Positions 8,290-15,867 of a stretch of DNA of 38,428 nt are shown in pieces. This DNA is from JAJYTL01 sp046705265 (GTDB lineage Bacteria > Pseudomonadota > Alphaproteobacteria > Ferrovibrionales > Ferrovibrionaceae). Both the position numbers and the translations under genes were made by a program. Positions within the stretch are counted from its first letter, which is position 1; each line of letters begins with the position of its first letter. The DNA lies in NCBI GenBank assembly GCA_046705265.1, contig JBJKQL010000142.1:1-38428 (forward strand), given 5' to 3'. Under the pieces are notes generated by a model. That model worked only from the letters and a program-made list of their open reading frames with translations. It was not told the origin of the DNA and did not search any database.

Positions 8290-8940
8290 ATGCCAGAAGG
8301 ACACCGACAAGCCGGGTCCCATACCGACCTGCATTCGCACCCAGATCCGGCGCCGTTGGACGAGCCTTCCCTACTCACCGATTACCAGCTCATGGAAGGC
8401 GCGGTCCGCGAACTTCTCATCGAGAAGGGCATCGTCACCGCGGCGGCAATCCGCGAAACCGTGGAGGCGATGGATAACCGCACGCCTGCGCAAGGCGCCC
8501 GCGTCGTCGCCCATGCCTGGGCTGATCCCGCTTTCAAAGCGCGGTTGCTCGCAAACGGCACTGCTGCCTGCGAGGAGCTTGGCATCGCCATGGGTCCGAC
8601 TCATCTCGTGGTGGTTGAGAATACGCTGGACGTCCACAATATCATCGTCTGCACGCTTTGTTCGTGCTATCCGCGGATGCTGCTTGGCTTGCCCCCCGAT
8701 TGGTACAAGAGCAGACCCTATCGCTCCCGTGTGGTGCGCGAGCCGCGTGCCGTGTTGCATGAATTTGGCACCGAGATCCCGGCAAACATGACGATTCGCG
8801 TGCATGATTCGACCGCCGACATGCGCTATTTGGTTTTGCCGCTTCGTCCTGCGGGAACCGAACATCTGGACGAGGCAGCGCTCGCCGCTCTCGTTAGCCG
8901 CGACAGCCTGATCGGCGTCACTGCACCCCGCGCCCCATAA
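8290..8940 (+). CDS. Cobalt-type nitrile hydratase alpha / thiocyanate hydrolase gamma subunit
   Basis: 216-residue metal-binding catalytic subunit. The claw motif is VCTLCSC with C121, C124 and C126; threonine after the first cysteine marks the cobalt type (iron enzymes have serine). The last two cysteines are expected to be oxidised to sulfinic/sulfenic acid. Other conserved parts are YRSRVVREPRAVL and MRYLVLPLRPAGTE. The enzyme hydrates nitriles to amides or, if it is a thiocyanate hydrolase, thiocyanate to carbonyl sulfide and ammonia; the sequence alone does not decide. CYPR follows the claw where typical nitrile hydratases have CYPW. GAGG at 8283-8286 serves ATG 8290, 5 bases after the previous stop. 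The N-terminal 30 residues are rich in His, Pro and Asp. Confidence 0.9.
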   Translation: MPEGHRQAGSHTDLHSHPDPAPLDEPSLLTDYQLMEGAVRELLIEKGIVTAAAIRETVEAMDNRTPAQGARVVAHAWADPAFKARLLANGTAACEELGIAMGPTHLVVVENTLDVHNIIVCTLCSCYPRMLLGLPPDWYKSRPYRSRVVREPRAVLHEFGTEIPANMTIRVHDSTADMRYLVLPLRPAGTEHLDEAALAALVSRDSLIGVTAPRAP

Positions 8941-8974
8941 GGCGAGGCGGCAACTTGGTCGCCGCTGAAAACAC

Positions 8975-9015
8975 GCGTTATGGCATAGCGTTATTTATTT
9001 GCCATGGATTTGACA
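8975..9015 (+). promoter_or_regulatory. Candidate promoter/operator region before HTH gene
   Basis: Two direct copies of GCGTTAT (8975-8981 and 8988-8994), 13 bases apart, sit just upstream of a perfect TTGACA (9010-9015). The -10 partner about 17 bases later is poor (around TGCCTA), so the promoter may need an activator. The repeats could be the binding site of the HTH regulator that follows. Confidence 0.35.
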
Positions 9016-9196
9016 TACCGCACCCTCAGTTTTCTGCCTAGGGTTGTCAGGAAGCCCGGAGGCCACGCGCGACAAGCCTGAGCTGGTCTCTCCATTTGTC
9101 AGCGGGCCGTGTCGAGGAATGACGTCCGCGCAAACCGCAGTTCCGGGCCGCGCTTCGTGCCGGCGCGAGGCCGGTTATGCAACAAAGGGGTTAGAG

Positions 9197-9655
9197 ATGC
9201 GACACCCGAAATCCGAGGAAGCCGCTGCCCAGCAAATCGATATCCACATTGGCAGGCGCCTTAAGCGGCGGCGGAGCCTCATGGGATTAAGCCAGCAAAA
9301 ATTGGCCGTGTCGGTCGGTCTCACGTTTCAGCAGATACAGAAGTACGAAAAGGGCGTGAATCGAATTAGCGCAAGTCGCCTTTATCAACTGAGCCACATT
9401 CTCAATGTGTCCCCGGCGTATTTCTTCGACGGCATCGGCTCCGTTGAAGACGCGACACTCGATAGCTTGACGCCATCCACGGCAACGGCCACGGGGATGG
9501 CGGCCGACAATGGCGAGGATCTTTTTGCGCGGCGCGAGAGTCTCGAGCTGGTGCGTGCCCATTACAACATTCCAAGTCCTCTGCTGCGGCGGCGGGTATT
9601 GGAATTTGTCCGCAAGCTCGGCCAGGACGAGCCGCACGTCGCGCCGAAAATCTGA
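9197..9655 (+). CDS. XRE-family helix-turn-helix transcriptional regulator
   Basis: 152 residues. A Cro/CI-type HTH spans about residues 15-75 with LSQQKLAVSVGLTFQQIQKY as the helix-turn-helix and EKGVNRISASRLYQLSHIL as the closing helices; a short acidic linker and a basic C-terminal helix follow. This architecture is common among alphaproteobacterial stand-alone regulators. Start ATG 9197 is chosen because AAAGGGG lies at 9184-9190, 6 bases upstream; the frame is open back to 9044 but the added residues look non-conserved. It lies 256 bases after the nitrile hydratase-like operon and could regulate it, but the target is unknown. No ligand domain or peptidase domain. Confidence 0.88.
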   Translation: MRHPKSEEAAAQQIDIHIGRRLKRRRSLMGLSQQKLAVSVGLTFQQIQKYEKGVNRISASRLYQLSHILNVSPAYFFDGIGSVEDATLDSLTPSTATATGMAADNGEDLFARRESLELVRAHYNIPSPLLRRRVLEFVRKLGQDEPHVAPKI

Positions 9656-9673
9656 ACCGGCGAGAACTTGAGA

Positions 9674-10909
9674 TCAGGTTCCCGGATTGGCGTCGAGAAA
9701 GGCGCGGAGCCGCGCGTATACTTCATCGACGGTGATCTGCTTCATGCATTGATTATCGCGGCAGGGCGAACGGCGGTGATTGGCGGCGGCAACGCACGGC
9801 GAACAGCTCAGGCCTTTGTAGATGAATTCTGCATTATCGTTGATGGCGCCATAGAGGCGTGGCGTTTCCGGTCCGAACAGCACGAACGTCTTCAGCCTCG
9901 TCGGTGCCGCGAAGTGCGCTGGACCGCTGTCGTTTGTCACCATGGCCGTCGCAAGGGTATAAAGCAGCGGCAGATCTTCAAGCCTCGTGAATCCGACGAG
10001 GTCGACGAGGCGCTCGTCCGCCGTTGACGCCCGGATAACGGCCGCATCGGCGCGCTCCTCTGGCGCGCCAGTCACCAGCACCGCCAGCGTTGGATCGTCG
10101 AGCAGGCGCGTAGCAAGGGCGGTAAAGCAGGCGAGTGGCCATTTGCGAAGCGGCATCAACTCGCTCGCATTTGGATGTAGGATCACCCATCGTCGGATCC
10201 GATCAAGCACCGGAAAGGCGCCGACGAGACGACCGCGCAGCGCCGAAATCGCCTCTGGTGCGGCTTGGTACGGCACAAGCTGAATTTCCTCATCGCCGAA
10301 AATACGCTTGGTGTGCGGCAGCTGGTCGCGCGGCTCACCTCCGGCATAAACGAGGGCTAGAAAGTTTTTCGCAATATGCTGATAGGGATTGTAAAGCACC
10401 GGGTGGGTCAGATGATGGCCGCGGTAGAGGCCCTCGGTGTAGAAACGGTGGAACCCAATGCGGAGTGGTGCACCGCTGAGCAGCGAAAGCAAACTCGAGA
10501 AGCGTGAAAAAAGCTCGAAGTCGACGACCAGATCAAGCTGCGTCCGCCACAGGCGATAAAGCACGCCGAGAGTGTCGAGGGTCAGCGTCGCGAAGCTGGT
10601 GACGCGGAGAGTGAGGACATGATCGGCATCGATCGTTCTCAGAAGGTCGAGACTGGCACGGTTCTGATGAAAGATCAGAAAGTAGAGCTCGGCCTGAGGG
10701 TAGAGCTCGCGCGCACGGCGCATCGCCGGATCGGCCAGAATCGCACTCCCCATCTCCGATAGCTCGATGAACAAGATGCGGCGCACGCTATCCGTCGTCA
10801 GCTCGCGCTCTGGTCGGAAGAAACGCCAGAGCCGATGCGCGCCAACGAGCGTCGCCGCCAGAGGCTGGCCCACCCAATAATCAATCCAGCGCATGCGATC
10901 GACTTTCAT
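9674..10909 (-). CDS. Glycosyltransferase family 9 (heptosyltransferase-like)
   Basis: 411 residues with the two-Rossmann GT-B fold of ADP-heptose:LPS heptosyltransferases. The N-terminal domain begins with RRILFIELSEMGSAILADP; the nucleotide-sugar domain has ILHPNASELMPLRKWP (about 243-258) and the hallmark NDSGPAH (326-332). Near the end a cysteine set, C369, C372, C383 and C388, in CSPC and SPCRDNQC, resembles a subgroup that carries extra cysteines. Probably transfers a sugar to LPS core or another cell-surface glycan at the inner membrane. The start overlaps the stop of the upstream fusion gene by 4 bases, so both are one transcript and probably one pathway. Donor and acceptor are not predictable. 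Confidence 0.88.
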   Translation of the reverse strand: MKVDRMRWIDYWVGQPLAATLVGAHRLWRFFRPERELTTDSVRRILFIELSEMGSAILADPAMRRARELYPQAELYFLIFHQNRASLDLLRTIDADHVLTLRVTSFATLTLDTLGVLYRLWRTQLDLVVDFELFSRFSSLLSLLSGAPLRIGFHRFYTEGLYRGHHLTHPVLYNPYQHIAKNFLALVYAGGEPRDQLPHTKRIFGDEEIQLVPYQAAPEAISALRGRLVGAFPVLDRIRRWVILHPNASELMPLRKWPLACFTALATRLLDDPTLAVLVTGAPEERADAAVIRASTADERLVDLVGFTRLEDLPLLYTLATAMVTNDSGPAHFAAPTRLKTFVLFGPETPRLYGAINDNAEFIYKGLSCSPCVAAANHRRSPCRDNQCMKQITVDEVYARLRAFLDANPGT

Positions 10910-13512
10910 CGGTCTCCTCTCTTCGCGTCGGACGATCGCGGTGCGCGGCTCGGCCGATAATCGTAACCGATGCGATAGTAGAACGTGCCGACGATGTGCC
11001 CATACTTGCGCACGTGCCGCTCTCTGATCGGCCCCAGCCTGCGGAAGTAGCTCCCCACAATCCGACTGGAAAGGTTGTCGCCACTATAGGCAATCATGAT
11101 CAAGGTCTTGCCCGCGAAATCACGCGGCCGATCCCAGAACCCGTACATCAAGGCGCCCTGGCCGAAGAGATTACGGCCGACGGCATGCTCCGGGCCGCGA
11201 TGATGTGCGTCCAGGTAAAAAGTAAGCTCGCTCGCAAAGTCGTACTTGTCCATACCGACGAAGATTGGATGGTGGCCACGCTGCGCTACGCTGTGTCGGA
11301 TCGCTGCGGCCTCGCGGGCAAACGCGCGCCAGCCGATGGGCAGGCCTTTCAGATCGTTGTTGTAGCCGAGCCCTGGCACGCCGAGCACCATGTAATGAAG
11401 GCCGAGCCCGTAGAGCAGCATCAGAACGGCGAGAGTTGGCCCCATGGCGGCTCTCAGTGTCGTGGTCCAAGGCTTTGCCTTGGCATTCGATGGGCCGATG
11501 ATCACAGCCGCGATGGCAGGCAGCACCGCCAGCCAGACGGGGCCTGTCCAATTCAGTTTTACGGCGTGGAACAAGCTGAAAGCGACGAAAACCGAAAGCG
11601 GGACCAGCGTGAAGACGACCGCGAAAAGCCATCTGGCGTCGTCTTTCCCACTTAGTGTCGACCCTGGCCAGACGGCGAGGCCGGCAGCGACGAGCCCGGT
11701 CGGACTGATAAGAATGAGGATGTCGCCAATCAGAGCTGGCAGCCCGAAACGAATGCCGGCGGTAATCCGGTCCGTGCCCTGAAAGGCAAAAGAGGCCCAG
11801 GCATGAGTTGCGTTCCAATAGATCACCGGCGAAAACACGGCGAGGCTCAAAAGCAGTGCAAGATAAGGCTCGGGCCGGCGGTAGTTGACGCGGCAAGGAG
11901 CCTGCAAGATAGCGAAAATCATCGTCGCAGGGCCGAGCAGCGCGATCGTATATTTCGACAGCATGCCGAGACCGACGGCAATGCCGACGCCCCACCAAGC
12001 CAGACGGCGATCGGCTAACAATGCCCGCTCGAGGAAATAGAGCGTGGCGGCCCAGGCCGCGACCAGCGGCGCATCGGGCGTCATCACAAGGCCGATGGTG
12101 AAGAAGAAGGGCAGCGCCGAAACCAGGAGAAGCGTCACCAGCCCTGTCGACTTGTCGTAGAGATTCGTCGCAAGCCGGTACATGAAGACGGCGGCGACGA
12201 TCCAGGCGAGCACGGCGCCGAATCGGACGCCGAATGCGTCGTGGCCAAAAAGATCAGTGCAGAGACGAATGGTCCAAGCGACCATCGGCGGGTGGTCGAG
12301 ATATCCAGGCGCGAGATGGCGGGAATAATTCCAGTAATAGGCCTCCTCGGGCAATAGCACTGGCAACCCAAGATAGACGAGGCGGAGCGCACCGAGATAG
12401 GCGACACCGCCAGCCGCGGCGGCACGCCAACGCAGCGCACCGGAAACGCCCTTCACTTTCGGCGGAAAAACGTAGAACGTATCGCCGACGTAGGTAATGA
12501 CCGTTGCGAAGCCAATGCCGAGAAGAATGCCGAAGGTCGGCGGAAGCCCCCAGCTCTTGACGCAAAGCGCCAGCACGCCGCCGCGGAAGAACAGAGCGAG
12601 CAGCGCGACGATCAGAAAACGGGCGATCTGACCGGCGACTCCGGCGCCCGTGGCGCGCGGACTCGCCTTGAAGGTCCAGCGAGCGTTTAAAACATAATTG
12701 ACCACGGCGGCGACGACAAATCCCGAGATATGCGCGGTGCCGAGACGTGCGCCGTTACGAAGCAGGGTCTCGAAGACCGTAAGATCGATACCAACGCCCA
12801 AAAGCCCGACCACCGCAAAACGCGTCGCATTGCCAAGCGAGACCGTGCCGCCGGCAACCGTCGTCAAGGCGTGGATGTCGTCGAGCCGGGCCCGCGCATC
12901 GGCAAGAGAAAAGGTCGCTGGCGGCGGCGGGGTAACGACCGGCACTTCAATAATCCGCAGCCGGTCGCCAGTCTGCATCGACAAGGCGAGAACCGGAAAC
13001 GCGTCGGAGCCATGCAGCCCCGCCGAAGGAAGACTTTCCCGGCGGATAGCAAAGAAGCCCGATAGGGGGTCGTGCACGTCGGCAAAAGGCCAGGCCAGAA
13101 TTCGGCCGAGCCGGGACCCGAGCCGTTGCACCACTGTGACGCCCGGCACGCCGCCCCCTGGCACGTAACGCGAGGCCACGGCCATGTCGCAGCACCCATC
13201 GAGGACCGGCCGAACAAGATCGGGGATGGCGCTTTCCGGATGCTTCGCCTCCAAAGCCACCACCACCTCGCCCGTTGCCCGTTGCAGTGCGCTCGAGAGA
13301 TCGGAAAGCCCACCGGAAGACAGATCGGAGCGCGGGTGACCACCGGCTTCCACCGGCTGATTCTCGGCGATCAGGAGTTCGAATTCCCACTCGGGATTGG
13401 CCGCCGCAAGCGAACGGCGGAGCGACTCCATTGCCGACGGCACCGCCGTAGCGCGATGCAGAATGACGGAGATACGGCGGCGCACGGCTGAGGAGACAGG
13501 AACAGCAGTCAT
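10906..13512 (-). CDS. GT2-GtrA-GT39 fusion membrane glycosyltransferase
   Basis: An 868-residue protein with three modules. Residues 1-220 are a DPM1-like GT2 domain, recognised by the GEVVVAL strand, ASRYVPGG and DPLSGFFA (148-155). Residues 228-350 are a GtrA flippase-like domain with four membrane segments (RFAVVGLLGVGIDLTVFETL, VNYVLNARWTF). Residues 370-700 are a multi-spanning GT39/PMT domain with LPEEAYYWNYSRHL and YLDHPPMVAW; a soluble tail of about 165 residues follows. Such proteins make a polyprenyl-phosphate sugar, flip it and transfer the sugar outside. Here the GT2 metal-binding DxD, normally DADLQHP, reads ALEAKHP (86-92), so sugar-nucleotide transfer may be lost. The GT39 acidic pair is EE (389-390) instead of DE. 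Coupled to the GT9 gene by ATGA. Confidence 0.85.
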   Translation of the reverse strand: MTAVPVSSAVRRRISVILHRATAVPSAMESLRRSLAAANPEWEFELLIAENQPVEAGGHPRSDLSSGGLSDLSSALQRATGEVVVALEAKHPESAIPDLVRPVLDGCCDMAVASRYVPGGGVPGVTVVQRLGSRLGRILAWPFADVHDPLSGFFAIRRESLPSAGLHGSDAFPVLALSMQTGDRLRIIEVPVVTPPPPATFSLADARARLDDIHALTTVAGGTVSLGNATRFAVVGLLGVGIDLTVFETLLRNGARLGTAHISGFVVAAVVNYVLNARWTFKASPRATGAGVAGQIARFLIVALLALFFRGGVLALCVKSWGLPPTFGILLGIGFATVITYVGDTFYVFPPKVKGVSGALRWRAAAAGGVAYLGALRLVYLGLPVLLPEEAYYWNYSRHLAPGYLDHPPMVAWTIRLCTDLFGHDAFGVRFGAVLAWIVAAVFMYRLATNLYDKSTGLVTLLLVSALPFFFTIGLVMTPDAPLVAAWAATLYFLERALLADRRLAWWGVGIAVGLGMLSKYTIALLGPATMIFAILQAPCRVNYRRPEPYLALLLSLAVFSPVIYWNATHAWASFAFQGTDRITAGIRFGLPALIGDILILISPTGLVAAGLAVWPGSTLSGKDDARWLFAVVFTLVPLSVFVAFSLFHAVKLNWTGPVWLAVLPAIAAVIIGPSNAKAKPWTTTLRAAMGPTLAVLMLLYGLGLHYMVLGVPGLGYNNDLKGLPIGWRAFAREAAAIRHSVAQRGHHPIFVGMDKYDFASELTFYLDAHHRGPEHAVGRNLFGQGALMYGFWDRPRDFAGKTLIMIAYSGDNLSSRIVGSYFRRLGPIRERHVRKYGHIVGTFYYRIGYDYRPSRAPRSSDAKRGDR

Positions 13513-13575
13513 CCGCGCGCCGGCCGACGCCCGGCTCGTTTCCCCGCGGCGAAGACCCGTCGCGAATGCACGAGG

Positions 13576-14355
13576 CTATTCACCGCGCCAGTTCGGCGCA
13601 CGCTTTTTCAGGAAGGCTTCCATGCCTTCGCGGAAGTCGTGGCTCGTATAGCAGCTGATGATGAGGTCTTTGTCCTCGTTCTGCGCCGCCTTTGCGACGA
13701 GGCGCCTCAACGCCTCCTTGGTTGCCCGCAAGGTGAGCGGCGCGTGGCCGGCCATAAGCTTCGCCAACTCTTCGGCGCGAGCCATCAACGTGGCCCCGTC
13801 GGGCAGGACTTCGTTCACAAGCCCGATAGCGTGTGCTTCCTCGGCGCCGATGAAGCGGGCGGTGAATATAATTTCCTTCAGTCGCGCGGGACCGATCAAG
13901 GCAGCAAGCCGAGCATAATTGTCCATGGAAAGACAGTTCCCGAGCGTACGCGCCACCGGAAATCCGTATCTCAGCGTCGGGGTGCCGAGACGCATGTCGC
14001 AGGCCGCCGCAATACCGGCGCCGCCGCCCGTGCAAGCCCCGCTGATGGCGGCGATAACCGGCACGCCAAGTCTTTCGATGCCCCCGAGCACGCGGCCGAT
14101 GCGGCTTTCGTAGGCGAGCGCGTCGTCCGCCGTCTTGAAAGCGCGGAACTCGGAAATGTCGGTGCCGGCGGCAAAGGCCTTGCCCCCGGCGCCGCTCATG
14201 ATTACCGCCCTCACCGAACGATTGCCGCCAATCTCTTCGCAGGCCTTCTCGAGGCGCTCGTACATGGCAAAAGTCAATGCGTTCCGCGACGCCGGCCGAT
14301 TGAAGGTGATGCGGGCGATATTGTCCCGGATTTCGAACAAAAGATCTTCGCTCAT
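13576..14355 (-). CDS. Enoyl-CoA hydratase/isomerase-family protein (crotonase fold)
   Basis: 259 residues of crotonase fold. The oxyanion-hole segments are KAFAAGTDISEF (59-70) and SGACTGGGAGIAAACD (105-120). The two glutamates that do hydration in rat enoyl-CoA hydratase (E144 and E164) align with G114 and V134 here, in GGGAGI and YGFPVA, so simple enoyl-CoA hydration is unlikely. A subgroup with the same GGGAGI and ARTLGNCLS sequence exists next to CaiB-type genes, suggesting a conserved but different acyl-CoA reaction (isomerase, hydrolase or lyase). Its start overlaps the stop of the CoA-transferase gene by 4 bases, so the pair acts on the same CoA ester. Confidence 0.88.
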   Translation of the reverse strand: MSEDLLFEIRDNIARITFNRPASRNALTFAMYERLEKACEEIGGNRSVRAVIMSGAGGKAFAAGTDISEFRAFKTADDALAYESRIGRVLGGIERLGVPVIAAISGACTGGGAGIAAACDMRLGTPTLRYGFPVARTLGNCLSMDNYARLAALIGPARLKEIIFTARFIGAEEAHAIGLVNEVLPDGATLMARAEELAKLMAGHAPLTLRATKEALRRLVAKAAQNEDKDLIISCYTSHDFREGMEAFLKKRAPNWRGE

Positions 14356-15551
14356 GATTCCCTTACAACGTTTTCGCTAAAAAGGGCCGCGATATCCGCG
14401 ACGGTGTAGCCGACTTCGGCGAGAACGTCGCGCGTATGCTCGCCGAGAAGCGGGCCAACGCGCTCAAGCCGCGTCGGCGTTTCAGAAAGTCGCATAGGCG
14501 ACGCGATCTGCTCCACAGCGCCGAGCACGGGATGGGCCACCTTGGGAAAGAAGCCGCGCGCCGCAAGATGCGGGTCATTAAACACCTGATCATAGGTCTG
14601 GATTGCGGCGCAAGGAACGCCATGCCGCTGCAAGCTCTCGATCCACGCGGCCGTGGGCCGCGTGATGGTAATCTGCTCGATGATGGCGATCAACGCGGTA
14701 CGATTGGCCATACGTCCAGAATTATCGGCGAAGCGCGGGTCGCAGGCCAAGTCCTCACGATCGAGCACGCGGCAGAAGGCTTGCCACAGCTTCGTCGAAG
14801 CGGCGCCGACGGTAAAATAACCATCCGCGCTCCTTAGCGCTTGATAGGGCGCGTTCGCCTGATGCGCCGAGCCTTGGGGCTTCGGCACCTCGCCGGTCGC
14901 GAAATATTTGCCAGCTTCCCATATGGCGAGCGAAACACCGGCTTCAAACAGACAAACGTCGATCAACTGGCCGCGTCCGGTGCGCCGGCGCGCCTCGAGG
15001 GCGGACACCGCGGCAAGCGCGCCATAAAGGGCGCAGACGAGATCGCATACCGGAACCCCGACCTTGACAGGAGGCCGGTTCGGCTCACCAGTGATGCTCA
15101 TCAGGCCCGACATTGCCTGGGCCATGATGTCAAGGCCGGGATGGGGCGCATAGAGTCCATCCTGGCCCCACCCTGACGCCGCGACGTATATCAATTCCGG
15201 CTGGAGAACGGCGAGCTTAGCATAATCGAGGCCAAGGGCAGCCATTGTGCCGGGCCGCAAGTTCTCCACCACGATATCGGCCGTTCCGACGAGGCGCCGG
15301 AACACGTCCTTACCCGTTGGTGATTTGAGGTCGAGGGCAAGGCTCCGCTTGTTGCGGTTGAGTCGAACAAAGTTCGACGACACGTGACCAGCGAGGAAAG
15401 GCCCTGTCTCGCGCACCAGGTCGCCGCCTTCGGGATTCTCCACCTTCACCACGTCGGCACCGAGATCTGCAAGCTGCATTGCGCAGAACGGCCCCGCCAT
15501 GAAATTCCCAACTTCAAGAACCCTTATACCTGAAAGAGCAGATTCAGCCAC
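14352..15551 (-). CDS. CaiB/BaiF family (class III) CoA-transferase
   Basis: Transfers CoA between carboxylic acids through an aspartyl-CoA thioester. 399 residues, typical. N-terminal VLEVGNFMAGPFCAMQLADL, then ENPEGGDLVRETGPF, RNKRSLALDLKSPTGKD and VENLRPG are family hallmarks. D170 in VGVPVCDL aligns with catalytic D169 of formyl-CoA transferase. GTG 15551 is chosen as start because GGAGG lies 4-5 bases before it; a TTG at 15566 would place that ribosome site inside the gene. Overlaps the crotonase start by 4 bases. The acids activated are unknown; oxalate, carnitine, succinate or branched acids are all possible for the family. Confidence 0.9.
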   Translation of the reverse strand: MAESALSGIRVLEVGNFMAGPFCAMQLADLGADVVKVENPEGGDLVRETGPFLAGHVSSNFVRLNRNKRSLALDLKSPTGKDVFRRLVGTADIVVENLRPGTMAALGLDYAKLAVLQPELIYVAASGWGQDGLYAPHPGLDIMAQAMSGLMSITGEPNRPPVKVGVPVCDLVCALYGALAAVSALEARRRTGRGQLIDVCLFEAGVSLAIWEAGKYFATGEVPKPQGSAHQANAPYQALRSADGYFTVGAASTKLWQAFCRVLDREDLACDPRFADNSGRMANRTALIAIIEQITITRPTAAWIESLQRHGVPCAAIQTYDQVFNDPHLAARGFFPKVAHPVLGAVEQIASPMRLSETPTRLERVGPLLGEHTRDVLAEVGYTVADIAALFSENVVRES

Positions 15552-15649
15552 CTTTCCTCCACGCAAATATCATAAGATCCCTTTTGAAGCGCTAGCTCTG
15601 TCGCGATAAGCGGTGATATACAACCGACCTCTGGAACGGCGCGTGATTG

Positions 15650-15663
15650 TGCGTTCGAACGCA
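15650..15663. promoter_or_regulatory. 14-bp perfect palindrome, candidate operator
   Basis: TGCGTTCGAACGCA is fully self-complementary and sits about 100 bases upstream of the divergent CoA-transferase start and about 200 bases before the channel start. Its size fits a homodimeric regulator. No TetR, MarR or GntR gene is next to it, so the binder is unknown. Confidence 0.4.
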
Positions 15664-15789
15664 ACAAATGTCGAGGGCCAGCACAATGCATGAAGCGAGG
15701 GGAATCCGGCCGTCACCGCTCTTCGACCGAATTCTCGGATCGGCGCCGCCAAATCAGCGCGAGATAGGCAGTCAGCCATGTTTCCGCCA

Positions 15790-15798
15790 TGTTATACT
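15790..15798 (+). promoter_or_regulatory. Extended -10 promoter element for channel gene
   Basis: TGTTATACT combines the TG extension with TATACT, one mismatch from TATAAT, 70 bases before ATG 15868. The -35 region is weak (around AGTCAG), which is common for extended -10 promoters. Confidence 0.45.
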
Positions 15799-15867
15799 AT
15801 CGAAAAGTAGCAACGGCCCGAATTGAAGCCCGCGGAGACGGATAACAAGAACAGACTACGAATAGAC

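Larger units (their letters stand above)
15552..15867. other. Divergent intergenic region between CoA-transferase and mechanosensitive channel
   Basis: About 316 bases with no supported gene. It holds a perfect 14-bp palindrome (15650-15663), midway between two divergent genes, and an extended -10 element for the channel gene (15790-15798). No tRNA or other RNA gene was recognised; the GTTCGAAC core of the palindrome resembles a T-loop sequence but lacks the acceptor and anticodon arms. Confidence 0.5.

Noticed and set aside
15650..15675. T-loop-like GTTCGAAC as a possible tRNA
   Set aside because: No acceptor stem, D-arm or anticodon arm can be folded around it; it is better explained as a palindrome.
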